Shown: positions 32,671 to 41,656, counted from the first letter of the stretch. The stretch is DNA of 64,000 nt from Burkholderiales bacterium (GCA_028379895.1 JAOEKQ010000003.1:93631-157630); one strand, 5' to 3'. The notes: generated by a model from the sequence alone, not told the origin. Program-made: numbers and translations.

Positions 32671-32708
32671 ACTAATACCTAATATTAGTTACGATTCTCA
32701 ATGAGAAT
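32671..32708. promoter_or_regulatory. Two adjacent palindromes upstream of the alpha/beta hydrolase
   Basis: ACTAATA-5-TATTAGT (32671-32689) is a perfect 7-5-7 inverted repeat of the kind bound by dimeric TetR- or LysR-type regulators. Four bases on, ATTCTCA-1-TGAGAAT (32694-32708) is a perfect 7-1-7 inverted repeat using half-sites that also occur in Fur-type boxes, though not in the classical Fur order. Both lie 60-97 bases before the start codon of the alpha/beta hydrolase and DUF3422 pair. The regulator is not identified. Confidence 0.4.
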
Positions 32709-32764
32709 TTGTTGAATATCAATATCCTGGCTACGCCTGCCGTGTTCAAATACCTAATATCTGG

Positions 32765-34960
32765 CTATTTCAATGCACTCGCACGCGCTTTATGTATTTT
32801 TTTATAACTATCAATCAACCGGTTATGTCGATCTAGACCATCTAATCTCATATTCGTTGGAGTTAAGCCAAAAAATCGAATTGTTCCATTGACTGAACCC
32901 ATTACCGCGTCCATGCGACCATGACCAAACATTCGCCGGAAGTTAGTAGCATAGCGATCTAACGTTAACTCATCATCAAGTAATACCTCTAAAACAACAC
33001 TCAATGCCTGGTAGAACAACCCACGATCGGCCGTATTATCATTATATTGAAGAAACGCTCTAGCTAATTCGAGGGCCTTATCTAATTGTTTTAAGGCTAG
33101 GTGAATTAAAAGTTTTAACTCCAGAACAGTCAATTGCCCCCAAACTGTGTTCTCATCAAAAGCTATGCCTATCAACGTTGAGATATCGGAATAATCATCT
33201 AATTCACTGTTATATAAACGCTTAAGCAACTTCACCAGCCTATCATCACTCAAAGCATGTAAATTCAAGATATCAGAGCGAAATAAAAGTGCTTCATTTG
33301 TATTGCTATAGATTAACTCCTCAATCGGATAAATCTCAGAATAACCGGGCACTAATATCCTACAAGCTATCGCCCCAAAATGATCATACGTTGCGACATA
33401 AGCCTCTTTATTCTGACTGGAGAGAATATTAAATAACATAGCAACCTCCTGAGAGGTAGAGGTATTATCACTTATGGAGAAACTCCACTCTACAAATGTA
33501 TAGTCAGGTTTATCACTGAAGAAACGCCAAGATACGACACCACTTGAATCAATGAAATGTTCAACAAAGTTATTAGGCTCAGTCACTGCATTACTATTGA
33601 ATGTTGGGCGAGGTAAATCATTTAATCCTTCAAAACTTCGTCCTTGAAGTAATTCAGTAAGACTTCGCTCCAGGGCAATTTCAAAACTAGGGTGTGCGCC
33701 AAAGGAAGCATAAACTCCTCCAGTCCGTGGGTTCATTAGTACGACACACATAACAGGATAAACGCCACCTAGAGACGCATCCTTTATCAAAATAGGAAAA
33801 CCCTTTGATTCTAAATCTTGGATACTTTCATAAATTTTGGGATATCTTGTTATCACTGAATTAGGTACATCAGGGAGCGTAATTTCCCTTTCTAGAATTT
33901 CACGCTTTACGGCTCTTTCAAAAATTTCCGATAGAGACTGTACTTGGGCTTCAGCAACAGTATTGCCTGCACTCATTCCATTGCTTGCATATAGATTTTC
34001 GATTAAATTGATAGGAAAAAAAATTTCCTGTCCATCTAAATGCCGAACAAATGGAATTGAGCACACACCTTTTTGAGTACTGCTAGAGTTCATATCCATT
34101 AGGTGCTTGGCTCTCAGATCTCCATCTGGATCATAAAGCGCTAAACAATGCTCATCCAAAATATCCATTGGCACTAAATCCCCAGGGAGGGGTTTTGACC
34201 AGCGCTCGTTTGGATAATGAACAAAATCTAAGGACTCAGTATTTTCGCCCCAGAAATATTGAGAGTAAAAGTGGTTATTCGCCAACCTCTCTATATACTC
34301 ACCTAATGCTGATGCTAATGCACTTTCTTTAGTGGCTCCTTTGCCATTCGTGAAACACAGGGGTGATTGAGTATCACGAATATGCAGAGACCATACATTG
34401 GGAACGATATTACGCCACGAGGCAATTTCAATTTCAATGCCCAAATCGGATAGAACCGTCGACATGTTAGCGATGGTTCGTTCCAGTGGGAGATCTTTGC
34501 CATTGATAAAAGTACTCTTCTCAGATGAAAAGTTCATTTGAAGCAATGATTGATTGCCAATATCCAACTGATCTATTTCTTGGATAATAAAATCAGGATT
34601 TTCTTGTATTACTTTTTTAACACTGCAGCGCTCAATCGCACGCAAAATACCTCGCCGGTCCGACTCGGCAATACTAGGAGGTAGTTCGATATTTATTCGA
34701 AGTGCTTGTTTGTATCGATTTTCGGGATCGATAACATTATTTTGAGATAGGTGAATATTGTCAGTTGAAATATTACGTGTATCGCAATAAAGCTTTACAA
34801 AATAACCAGCGCATAAGGCTGACGAGACCAAAAAATAATCGAAGGGACTCGGAGCCGACCCATCGCCCTTGTAACGAATCGGCTGGTCAGTGATAACTGT
34901 GAAGTCTTCAAACTTAGCCTCAAGACGCAACTTATCAAGAAAATTAACTTTAACTTTCAT
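32765..34960 (-). CDS. OsmC domain/YcaO domain fusion protein
   Basis: This 731-aa protein combines an OsmC-like N-terminal domain (about residues 1-140, with SSALCAGYFVKLYCDTR holding one of the redox cysteines) with a YcaO ATP-binding cyclodehydratase-type domain (about 165-560; the GKGATKESALASALGEYIERLAN stretch and AEAQVQSLSEIFERAVKREI carry acidic ligands) and a helical C-terminal region. YcaO enzymes phosphorylate amide oxygens; stand-alone YcaO of E. coli is linked to ribosomal protein S12 modification, while no precursor peptide gene is visible here. It appears to be transcribed alone. Confidence 0.9.
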   Translation of the reverse strand: MKVKVNFLDKLRLEAKFEDFTVITDQPIRYKGDGSAPSPFDYFLVSSALCAGYFVKLYCDTRNISTDNIHLSQNNVIDPENRYKQALRINIELPPSIAESDRRGILRAIERCSVKKVIQENPDFIIQEIDQLDIGNQSLLQMNFSSEKSTFINGKDLPLERTIANMSTVLSDLGIEIEIASWRNIVPNVWSLHIRDTQSPLCFTNGKGATKESALASALGEYIERLANNHFYSQYFWGENTESLDFVHYPNERWSKPLPGDLVPMDILDEHCLALYDPDGDLRAKHLMDMNSSSTQKGVCSIPFVRHLDGQEIFFPINLIENLYASNGMSAGNTVAEAQVQSLSEIFERAVKREILEREITLPDVPNSVITRYPKIYESIQDLESKGFPILIKDASLGGVYPVMCVVLMNPRTGGVYASFGAHPSFEIALERSLTELLQGRSFEGLNDLPRPTFNSNAVTEPNNFVEHFIDSSGVVSWRFFSDKPDYTFVEWSFSISDNTSTSQEVAMLFNILSSQNKEAYVATYDHFGAIACRILVPGYSEIYPIEELIYSNTNEALLFRSDILNLHALSDDRLVKLLKRLYNSELDDYSDISTLIGIAFDENTVWGQLTVLELKLLIHLALKQLDKALELARAFLQYNDNTADRGLFYQALSVVLEVLLDDELTLDRYATNFRRMFGHGRMDAVMGSVNGTIRFFGLTPTNMRLDGLDRHNRLIDSYKKIHKARASALK

Positions 34961-35001
34961 CAGAACTTACGAAAGACATTGCATAAGAAATTATTGATGC
35001 T

Positions 35002-35385
35002 CTAAAACAGCAAGCCACCGATATTTAAAAAGAGAATACCTACAGTCAAAAGTACACTGGCCAAGTGTAATCGTTTGAAAGATTTCTCACGGCCCTCGTC
35101 GCGGCTTTTATTGGTCATTGGGATGAGCAGGTACGCAAAAACAGCTAGTGCCACCGTAGCGCCGGATATGATTATAGATTTTTCATCTTGCGTCACAATT
35201 GCCACAATATTAGCCACTACACCAAGCGCTCCCAACAGAATAAAAAATCTAGGGAACACAGTTCGTAGAAATACTGAACTATCAGAGCCAGCCAGCGCGG
35301 TAAAAACCGAAGGCGCCACTATAGCAGTTTGAAATATGACTACGCCAACCGTCATACCGTTTATAAACAGCGGAATATTATCCAT
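35002..35385 (-). CDS. Small membrane protein, DUF4149-like
   Basis: This 127-aa protein has four predicted membrane segments (about 8-28, 45-65, 73-88, 108-126) and conserved features of the DUF4149/TMEM205-like group, such as the N-terminal GMTVGVVIFQTAIVAPSVF and a cytoplasmic basic loop KSRDEGREKSFKRLH. Function unknown. It sits between the OsmC-YcaO gene and a small two-helix protein on the same strand. Confidence 0.65.
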   Translation of the reverse strand: MDNIPLFINGMTVGVVIFQTAIVAPSVFTALAGSDSSVFLRTVFPRFFILLGALGVVANIVAIVTQDEKSIIISGATVALAVFAYLLIPMTNKSRDEGREKSFKRLHLASVLLTVGILFLNIGGLLF

Positions 35386-35437
35386 TAACTTTTTACCTCA
35401 TAATTTAAAATTCGGCTCGCCGAAAAAATGTGAAACA

Positions 35438-35644
35438 TCACAACACTTGCGTTACCAATACAATAGCCAGCACTACCCCAAGGCTATATAGAGCGATTTT
35501 CCATAATGAAAACTGTCGCTTACTCCAATCTATCCGGTCGTCTCGTTCCCGCTGACTTTTAAAAGCTTTAAAGCGGCCAATAAACAGGAAAATAGCAAGT
35601 GAGACAACGGCAAGTCCACCAAACACCAGGGTGTTGAAGTCCAC
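35438..35644 (-). CDS. Small two-helix membrane protein
   Basis: This 68-aa protein has two membrane segments (about residues 7-24 and 49-67) joined by a charged loop (FKSQRERDDRIDWSKRQ). I chose a GTG start at 35644, sharing one base with the stop codon of the Bax-inhibitor gene (TAGTG); longer in-frame extensions run into the coding sequence of that gene. No family is recognised. The one-base overlap implies translational coupling to the Bax-inhibitor gene. Confidence 0.65.
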   Translation of the reverse strand: MDFNTLVFGGLAVVSLAIFLFIGRFKAFKSQRERDDRIDWSKRQFSLWKIALYSLGVVLAIVLVTQVL

Positions 35645-36429
35645 TAGCGGCTTCTCATCTTCGCCAGCAAACGCAACATCTCTAGATACAACCATATTAA
35701 TGTCACCATTAACGAAAATGCACCAAACCACTCCATGTATTTTGGCGCACCTTGCTCTGATCCTTGCTCAATAAAATCAAAGTCCAGCACTAAATTTAAT
35801 GCAGCGATCGCAACGACAAAAAGGCTAAATCCGATACCAAACAAACCATTGGAGTGAATAAACCCGATACTTGAACCGAACATATTCATAATCATGCTGA
35901 CAAGATATAGTAATCCAATGCCCATGGTGGCAGAGGTCACCATCAGCCTAAAGTTTTCAGTGGGCTTAACGAGACCAGTTTTATACAAAACCAAGAGGGA
36001 CGATAGCGTACCCAAAGTCAAGCCGACCGCTTGAATAACAATACCATCGAACTGGGATTCGTATATTGCTGAAATACCACCCAGAAACAAACCTTGCAAA
36101 ACAGCATAAATCGGTGCGGTTAATCCGGACCAATGCTTTTTAAAAATAGTGATTAAAGCAAAAATAAAGCCGCCTATACCGCCAACGATCATCATGGGCA
36201 TTACGGTTGAGGCATTACCACTATCAAAAAATAAATTCCACGTCCACGCACCGGAAAGCACCACCAAGAGCAGGAGAATTCCGGTTTTGTTTACAGTGCC
36301 CTCTAATGACATCGTGGCTCTGTCCCCGGAGGTGCCACCAGTCTGACGCGCAGCTTCACTAAAAGTTGCAGCATTCAGCGCTGGATTACCTGATCGACCG
36401 AACTTCTCTAAAGCGCTATGTTTAGACAT
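35644..36429 (-). CDS. Bax inhibitor-1/YccA family membrane protein
   Basis: This 261-aa inner-membrane protein has a soluble N-terminal segment followed by seven hydrophobic helices. It fits the BI-1/YccA-like family through GLTAPIYAVLQGLFLGGIS (about residue 100), TSATMGIGLLYL and the final MEWFGAFSLMVTLIWLYLEML. Family members modulate membrane proteases or leak ions; the role here is unknown. The ATG at 36429 is preceded by AAAGGG; an in-frame TTG nine codons upstream is less likely. Confidence 0.88.
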   Translation of the reverse strand: MSKHSALEKFGRSGNPALNAATFSEAARQTGGTSGDRATMSLEGTVNKTGILLLLVVLSGAWTWNLFFDSGNASTVMPMMIVGGIGGFIFALITIFKKHWSGLTAPIYAVLQGLFLGGISAIYESQFDGIVIQAVGLTLGTLSSLLVLYKTGLVKPTENFRLMVTSATMGIGLLYLVSMIMNMFGSSIGFIHSNGLFGIGFSLFVVAIAALNLVLDFDFIEQGSEQGAPKYMEWFGAFSLMVTLIWLYLEMLRLLAKMRSR

Positions 36430-36572
36430 AAATAACCCTTTCTGTTTTTGTCGCAAAACGAACTTCCACCATCACAACGATTTTAAGCTATGTATTTTCA
36501 ATAGCTGACGAAGTCAATTTTACTCTCTCACATTCGATATTACGAGCTAGAATCCGACCGTTGCTATTTGTC

Positions 36573-37289
36573 TCAGTTCCATGGTTTAAGGGTAGTCAAC
36601 GAGAAATTACGAGCTGCGTAATCAATCATGTGAATATAGCCTTCAGACTTATTTAAGTTTGTAATTCTTCCTTTAACGCTATCCACAATCTCCGCCCTCG
36701 CTGTCTCTGGAGTTCCGCCAGAAACATGCGAAGGATCGTATTCGATACTCAGAGCAATCTGTTCGGCCAGATTCAGACCATATCGACGCCTTACCACCTC
36801 CAGCCCGAAGTCAATGCCAGACGTAACTCCTGCCGCGGTAATACGGTTACGGTCAATTACCACTCGCTCCCGGGTAGGGTTTGCCCCAAACTTACTCAAA
36901 TGCTCAATCCAACCCCAGTGACAGCCGGCTTTATAGCCATTGAGCAGTCCCGCCGCCGCCAAAACCAGAGAACCCGTACAAACACTCGTCAAGTACTCTA
37001 CCGATTCTGATTGGTGTTGAAGCCACGCCAAAATATCTGGATCAATCATAAGACGCGCGCAATCAAAACCACCGGGAACTAGAATTAAGTCGTACTGCAC
37101 ATTTTCAGAAATTTTAACGTCAGGGTGAAATTTCAACCCGAATTGGCTCTTCACTGGGTCTAAAGTTTTCCAAACAAGAGAAACCTTGGTGTTTGGCATG
37201 CGCGCCATGATTTCAGCAGGTCCCGTGAAGTCAAGTTGAGTTACGCCTGGAAAAACAAGAATTCCAATTTTATATATCGAATTACCCAT
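36573..37289 (-). CDS. DJ-1/PfpI family protein, isonitrile hydratase-like
   Basis: This 238-aa protein has the DJ-1/PfpI fold with the cysteine elbow in TSVCTGSLVLAAAGLL (Cys near residue 103). Several stretches (IGILVFPGVTQLDFTGP, LVWKTLDPVKSQFGL, ERVVIDRNRITAAGVTSGIDFGLEV) closely follow isonitrile hydratase, which converts isonitriles to N-formamides. The catalytic glutamate or aspartate expected near residue 17-20 is present as QLD. No AraC-type domain is attached. It is a single gene with no isonitrile-synthesis neighbours. Confidence 0.82.
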   Translation of the reverse strand: MGNSIYKIGILVFPGVTQLDFTGPAEIMARMPNTKVSLVWKTLDPVKSQFGLKFHPDVKISENVQYDLILVPGGFDCARLMIDPDILAWLQHQSESVEYLTSVCTGSLVLAAAGLLNGYKAGCHWGWIEHLSKFGANPTRERVVIDRNRITAAGVTSGIDFGLEVVRRRYGLNLAEQIALSIEYDPSHVSGGTPETARAEIVDSVKGRITNLNKSEGYIHMIDYAARNFSLTTLKPWN

Positions 37290-37757
37290 ATTTCCCTTTA
37301 ATTCTTTTGAGTCGTGATTGATCGATTAAAAATAAATTAAAACAGGATGCACACTGCAATTTAATTATAGTGACCAAATAGTCTAATTTCTCGTATTAAG
37401 TAATATTTGATTCGTGATCGATATCCTGGCCATTATGAAACAGGGAAGCCTAAAGCATTCAAAGTGTTGTGCCACGTTTAACCGCCATTCCCTGAAATCT
37501 CTATCGATATATCTTACGACGAAGCTGGGGCATCCACCTAAATTAAGTGGCGCTATTGGTATGAGTTGGGCGTAGATGTAATTTAAGAATACTAATACCA
37601 AACTATTAAAAAGAACCGTTGATTTAGCGAGCTATTGTTATTGATTCAAAAATCTAAAAGTCTGCATACAGTAAGAAACATAACGTTTTATTTTTCTGAT
37701 AAAGTCAATATAATTAATGTTTTTATTTTTAAATTACTCAAATGAGGAGATAGATAG
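37290..37757. other. Intergenic region, 468 bases, no gene recognised
   Basis: The region between the divergent isonitrile-hydratase-like and DUF3237 genes is AT-rich at both ends. Short open frames occur on the minus strand (for example 37383-37601) but show no protein-like composition or ribosome site. I see no RNA gene or repeat. Confidence 0.5.
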
Positions 37758-38309
37758 ATGGGACGCATCATATTAACGTTAGCTTTTCTGACGTTTTCAT
37801 ATTCAGCACTTTCAGCGGAGGAAGCGCCTACCCTTAAGCTAGTTGGTACCTGGAAGGTGGGTTTAGGACAAAATGCCTTTGTGGAGGATCGCCTAAACGT
37901 ATGGAATTTGAATGTAGGGGACACAAAACTAGAGTTTTTTGGAATGGGTAGCGGTAAAGCTATTAACCCCTGCGGTGAATGGGGAGAGCAAAGAGACAGC
38001 GGAACTATTGCAATGAATGTTCATTGCAGCGTTTTAATGGATGATGGATCAGTAATTCTTTATGAATATCGTGGAAGACTTCGCCTTGATGAAAGTGGCG
38101 GAGATCTTTGGGGTAATGGTGATCCGATGACAGCCGGTGAAGGCATGGCCTACTGGATCGGTGTGCCTGTCTTAAAGACAAAATCAGAAAAATATGCCTG
38201 GGTGAATGAGGCTGTATTTGTTATGCGAGGTAACATTTTAGTACCTCCAGGTAAGAGCGATGATCCTCACGTTCAGTATGATATATACCAAATAGAATAT
38301 AATTTTTAG
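37758..38309 (+). CDS. Secreted DUF3237-like beta-barrel protein
   Basis: This 183-aa protein starts with a signal peptide (MGRIILTLAFLTFSYSALSAEE, cleavage after ALSA). The mature part resembles DUF3237 proteins: DDGSVILYEYRGRLRLDE in the middle, then VPVLKTKSEKYAWVNEAVFVMRG and a closing YDIYQIEY strand. Family members are small barrels of unknown function, often near catabolic enzymes, but here it stands alone. A gaggaga sequence lies about 10 bases before the ATG. Confidence 0.7.
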   Translation: MGRIILTLAFLTFSYSALSAEEAPTLKLVGTWKVGLGQNAFVEDRLNVWNLNVGDTKLEFFGMGSGKAINPCGEWGEQRDSGTIAMNVHCSVLMDDGSVILYEYRGRLRLDESGGDLWGNGDPMTAGEGMAYWIGVPVLKTKSEKYAWVNEAVFVMRGNILVPPGKSDDPHVQYDIYQIEYNF

Positions 38310-38316
38310 GCTCGGA

Positions 38317-38345
38317 GGATATCCTGAGCTCATTCCAGGATATCC
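38317..38345 (+). terminator. Hairpin just after the DUF3237 gene
   Basis: A perfect 10-bp inverted repeat (ggatatcctg with caggatatcc, 9-base loop) begins eight bases after the stop codon. There is no T run, so it may be a 3' stabiliser or an imperfect terminator. Confidence 0.5.
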
Positions 38346-38811
38346 CCCATCAAATCACGCTAATCTCTATAGTTGATACTGTCGTGCACAAATTCTGACA
38401 AACCGTCGCCTAACAGATTATCAGCGGCCCACGCTCATAGAATGAGAGCAGGTGTTACGATCATTTTTTTCCCACCAGCCCAATTAGTGCAAGTACCACA
38501 CGTGCAAAAGGATCATGATCACCGATAGACCAAATGAATGGCGACCCATGTTTCCCGGTGCGCTAAGCGGCTTCGCTTTCGATTAGTTCGGGCGCTTCTA
38601 TGGTTTTTGGGGAGTCAGAGATTGAGATTGTATTATGATTTTCCCGCGTTCTAGTCCGCACAGAATCGGGAATGGGCCCACATGGGCCTATACTGAAGGA
38701 ACATCACACAAGTGAGTTTTGATAAACGGTGGCTGCTTTAATGAGGAATTAAGCCCAGCTGGCAGGTGTTGAGCAAATTTTGAAAGACAAATGCTGCTGA
38801 ATAAAAGCAAT
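38346..38811. other. Intergenic region with minus-strand coding-like debris
   Basis: No intact gene is present in these 466 bases. On the minus strand, one frame from about 38697 to 38468 reads as protein-like sequence interrupted by a single TAG: a stretch containing GPIPDSVRTRTREN, IEAPELIESEAA, stop, then GSPFIWSIGDHDPFARVVL and a TGA. It has no start codon and I do not recognise the family. It may be a decayed gene end or chance. Confidence 0.35.
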
Positions 38812-38838
38812 CCTCGCAGAATTGAATATTCTGCGAGG
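38812..38838 (-). terminator. Terminator hairpin after the fasciclin gene
   Basis: A perfect 11-bp stem (cctcgcagaat with attctgcgagg, 5-base loop) lies nine bases beyond the fasciclin stop codon; on the minus strand it is followed by a T-rich stretch (attgctttta). Confidence 0.75.
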
Positions 38839-38846
38839 CTGTCTTT

Positions 38847-39335
38847 TTACTTCGCTGGAATAATTACTGCGTCGATGACGTGAATGACGCCATTTGTTGC
38901 TTCAATGTCGGCCGTAATAACATTAGCGTTTTCCACCATGACACCAGACGTGGCGTTTACTTTTGCCGTTGAGCCATTCAGCATCTCCACCTCTAGAGAT
39001 TTTCCTGCGATGTCGCTGGACATAACTTTACCAGGCAACACATGGTAGGTGAGTATGTTTACCAAATCTTCTTTGTTTTCTGGCTTTAAAAGGCTCTCAA
39101 CTGTACCCGCTGGCAAGGCTGCAAAAGCGTCATCAGTAGGGGCAAAGACGGTAAACGGGCCATCGCCCTTTAATGCGTCAACAAGTCCAGCTGCTTTTAG
39201 TGCAGCAACTAGCGTATTAAAACTGCCTGCCTTAACTGCTGTATCAACAATGTCTTTCGCACCATGGTGGCCAGCTAAAGCCGAAGTTGAAAAAGTGGCT
39301 GCTAAAATGGCAGCAATAAATAATCTACGAATCAT
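38847..39335 (-). CDS. Secreted fasciclin (FAS1) domain protein
   Basis: This 162-aa protein has a signal peptide ([21 protein letters not shown]) and a single FAS1 domain with both conserved motifs: H1, [17 protein letters not shown], and the later [17 protein letters not shown] and [12 protein letters not shown] segments. FAS1 proteins act in adhesion or as secreted binding proteins. The ATG at 39335 follows AAGGAA by six bases; an in-frame TTG six codons earlier is unlikely. It is a single gene with its own terminator. Confidence 0.93.
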   Translation of the reverse strand: MIRRLFIAAILAATFSTSALAGHHGAKDIVDTAVKAGSFNTLVAALKAAGLVDALKGDGPFTVFAPTDDAFAALPAGTVESLLKPENKEDLVNILTYHVLPGKVMSSDIAGKSLEVEMLNGSTAKVNATSGVMVENANVITADIEATNGVIHVIDAVIIPAK

Positions 39336-39404
39336 GAAGGTTCCTTTTGGCAAATGTGCCGATCAATGACTGAAGAAAAACTCTCCAGCCTTCTAACTAT
39401 CGGA

Positions 39405-39715
39405 TCATGAGAGAGGGAAAAGCGTAATTTGGTTCCCCAAAGCCTTCGACATTTTATGATTACACCAAGAATGATGATAAAAAAAGTTTTCACAGTCAGT
39501 GCGTTCTATTTCTGTGAACTTTGTGTCTTTACCTAAGAGGCCGAGCCAGTCTTGTATGTGCGTGGCTATTGTTGCCAAACGTCGACTTACAGCATATCCA
39601 AGCTCAACACCAAGTTTGCGAACGCTCTCATCGATGGTATTTTTTCTCCCGGCTTATATTGTTTTTTTGCATCTAGTTGTGAGTCGCTTGCTAGTCGAAT
39701 GTTGCTCGATTGCAC
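39405..39715 (-). pseudogene. Frameshifted small gene downstream of the MFS transporter
   Basis: A GTG seven bases after the MFS stop opens a frame (QSSNIRLASDSQLDAKKQYKPGE...) that loses register at a run of six A residues (complement of 39640-39645). Adding one A joins it to a second 82-codon open frame reading NTIDESVRKLGVELGY, then SRRLATIATHIQDWLGLLG and DCENFFYHHSWCNHK to a TGA at 39405. The two halves together would make about 100 aa. I do not recognise the family. It is either a true frameshift, in keeping with the truncated PhyH upstream, or a homopolymer sequencing error. Confidence 0.4.
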
Positions 39716-39722
39716 TTTTGGT

Positions 39723-41030
39723 TCAGCTGCGCGCAGGCTTTCTTGCGATACGACCAAACAACACACTTGCAAGTAGTCCGAGAAAAGCGAAGCAAGCCAT
39801 CAGAAGATAAAAGTCTTGATGACCTTGCAAACCCGGAGAGCGGTCCAAAATCCATCCGGACATAGGGCCCATAAAAATATCCGGCGTAAAACCAATGACA
39901 GAAACCAGCCCTGTCGCGGTGCCCGTTTCGAGGGCTGGCACATGACCCTCCTCTAACATCGCAAAATAGATACCGCGTAACCCAAATACGGCGGCACTAG
40001 TGACAATCACATTGGCGAACAGAATCCAAATCAGGGACACATTTGGGGTATCTAAAGAGAGAAACCCAAAACAAAATATCATAAGTGCAAAGCATAAGGC
40101 TGTTGCCCTAGACGGCAAAATACGGTCCGCCAGAAGACCAGCACAAACGGCAGCAAGAGGGCGTATCCAAACGCTATAGGCAGTCAACTCAGCGGCTTCA
40201 ACTTCATTTAACGCATAAGCGGTATAGGCAAACAGAGAATAATTGTCGATACCCTTGTACCCCACGTAGGCCGCTACAATGATGAGTGATTGTAACCAAA
40301 CGGTTGGTAATCTCATGACATCGATCGTACGCCGCAACAGGCCTGGCCTGTTGGCGAATAAATTCGCGTTTACTAGACCCACTGCCGGTTCGGGCACGCA
40401 CAGCCAAACTAAAGGCACTGCCAAAAAAGTGAAAAACGTATAACAATAAATCACATACTGAAGCGCCAAAATACGCTCAACATCAGTGGCCATTGCCACA
40501 TCGTCGGGAAAAAAGCTACGTAAAACAAAAACCGCGATCACGCCAATCAACACCGCGAATAACCCGCGGCCACCATCTAATATGCCGAAGGCGCGCCCTT
40601 GGGCCGAGTCTGCGCCCCACTCGCGAGTGGCACGAATCAGCGCGCCCCAAAATAACAGGATGGTGGTAAACCCCCAAAAGCCAAAGAGTAAGTGCAGGCC
40701 TTGATAAGTTGGAATCTGCGCGAAGTAGAGTCCGCCAAACCCTGTCGCGATCAGCGACGCGGCTAAGAGTTTGCGCGCAGAAAACGTATCGGCGAGCTGC
40801 CCACCCGGAAAATACGCCAACATTGCAATCACGCCATAGGAAGCTTGGACAAGCCCCAACTGCATGTTACTAAACTCAAAAACTTCCAAGAATGTGGGAC
40901 GAAAGAATCGGGTTACGTGAAACGGTAGGGAGAATATAGCCTCTCCTGCGATAATAAGCGCGATCATAGTCATTACACGTGGTGAATCCGCATGACTAAA
41001 ACCGAATGTTTGTTTTTCAGACTGACTCAT
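39723..41030 (-). CDS. Major facilitator superfamily transporter
   Basis: This 435-aa protein has twelve predicted membrane helices and the MFS loop 2-3 pattern in YFPGGQLADTFSARKLL (about residue 75). The second half has ADRILPSRATALC at the matching position. No substrate can be read. Its base composition looks more GC-rich than most of the window, suggesting recent arrival. The ATG overlaps the PhyH-like stop by four bases. Confidence 0.85.
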   Translation of the reverse strand: MSQSEKQTFGFSHADSPRVMTMIALIIAGEAIFSLPFHVTRFFRPTFLEVFEFSNMQLGLVQASYGVIAMLAYFPGGQLADTFSARKLLAASLIATGFGGLYFAQIPTYQGLHLLFGFWGFTTILLFWGALIRATREWGADSAQGRAFGILDGGRGLFAVLIGVIAVFVLRSFFPDDVAMATDVERILALQYVIYCYTFFTFLAVPLVWLCVPEPAVGLVNANLFANRPGLLRRTIDVMRLPTVWLQSLIIVAAYVGYKGIDNYSLFAYTAYALNEVEAAELTAYSVWIRPLAAVCAGLLADRILPSRATALCFALMIFCFGFLSLDTPNVSLIWILFANVIVTSAAVFGLRGIYFAMLEEGHVPALETGTATGLVSVIGFTPDIFMGPMSGWILDRSPGLQGHQDFYLLMACFAFLGLLASVLFGRIARKPARS

Positions 41031-41656
41031 AAAGACCTATTCATAACATTCTCTTTTGCGAGTAAATCAATGCGTGAATAGCATACAGGATTGTATTCAC
41101 CGTCGATGATATCTCCTGGTTCGATTGCCGGCATAAATTTGTGAAACTCACCTGAAATCATGGTCGGACTCGAGACAAGACGCGCACCGTCTTCAAAATA
41201 GGTTGTCGCTAATGCCATGCGGGATTCGTTAGTTCTAGTCGCCCCGGCAGTATGAAACGACAAGGTATGGTGAAAACTGATTTCGCCTAAATCGAAGCTA
41301 CCATCATCAACGGGAATAAGCTTATCCGCAAAGATTTGGCTTAGCTGCTTGCCGTCGCTGGAATCAAACTTGTTAGAAGCCAGGTCTTTAACAAGTTTGT
41401 AGGTTACTATGCCCGCTGCAAAAGTAAGCGGTCCCATTTCCCTTGGGATGGGTTGCAATGGAATCCATGCAGTAAAAACATTTTGACTGTCGATGGGAAA
41501 GTGGTGGTAGTCATAATGCCAGGGTGTGCGCCTACAGCCGGGCTCTTTGGATAATGCATTGTCGTGATACAAACGAACCGCTTGAACACACAGGAGCTCG
41601 CTCGCAATTTGTGCGATGCGTTTGCTCAAGACAAAATTGTCGCACGAGCTCATCAT
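41027..41656 (-). pseudogene. Phytanoyl-CoA dioxygenase (PhyH) family protein, N-terminus missing
   Basis: The 209-aa frame matches the PhyH Fe(II)/2-oxoglutarate oxygenase fold from LLCVQAVRLYHDNALSKEPG onward, with the metal motif WHYDYHH (H-x-D near residue 47), a distal histidine in HTLSFHTAGATR and the arginine-containing NESRMALATTYFEDG. Family proteins usually carry about 80-90 further residues before this point, and here a TAA lies ten codons upstream of the first ATG. The 5' part seems to be lost at or near the left border of the guaA island. Whether the shortened protein is active is unclear. Confidence 0.65.

Noticed and set aside
37383..37601. A 72-codon minus-strand ORF in the gap before the DUF3237 gene
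   Set aside because: It has no ribosome site, no recognised motif and unusual composition; it is taken as chance.
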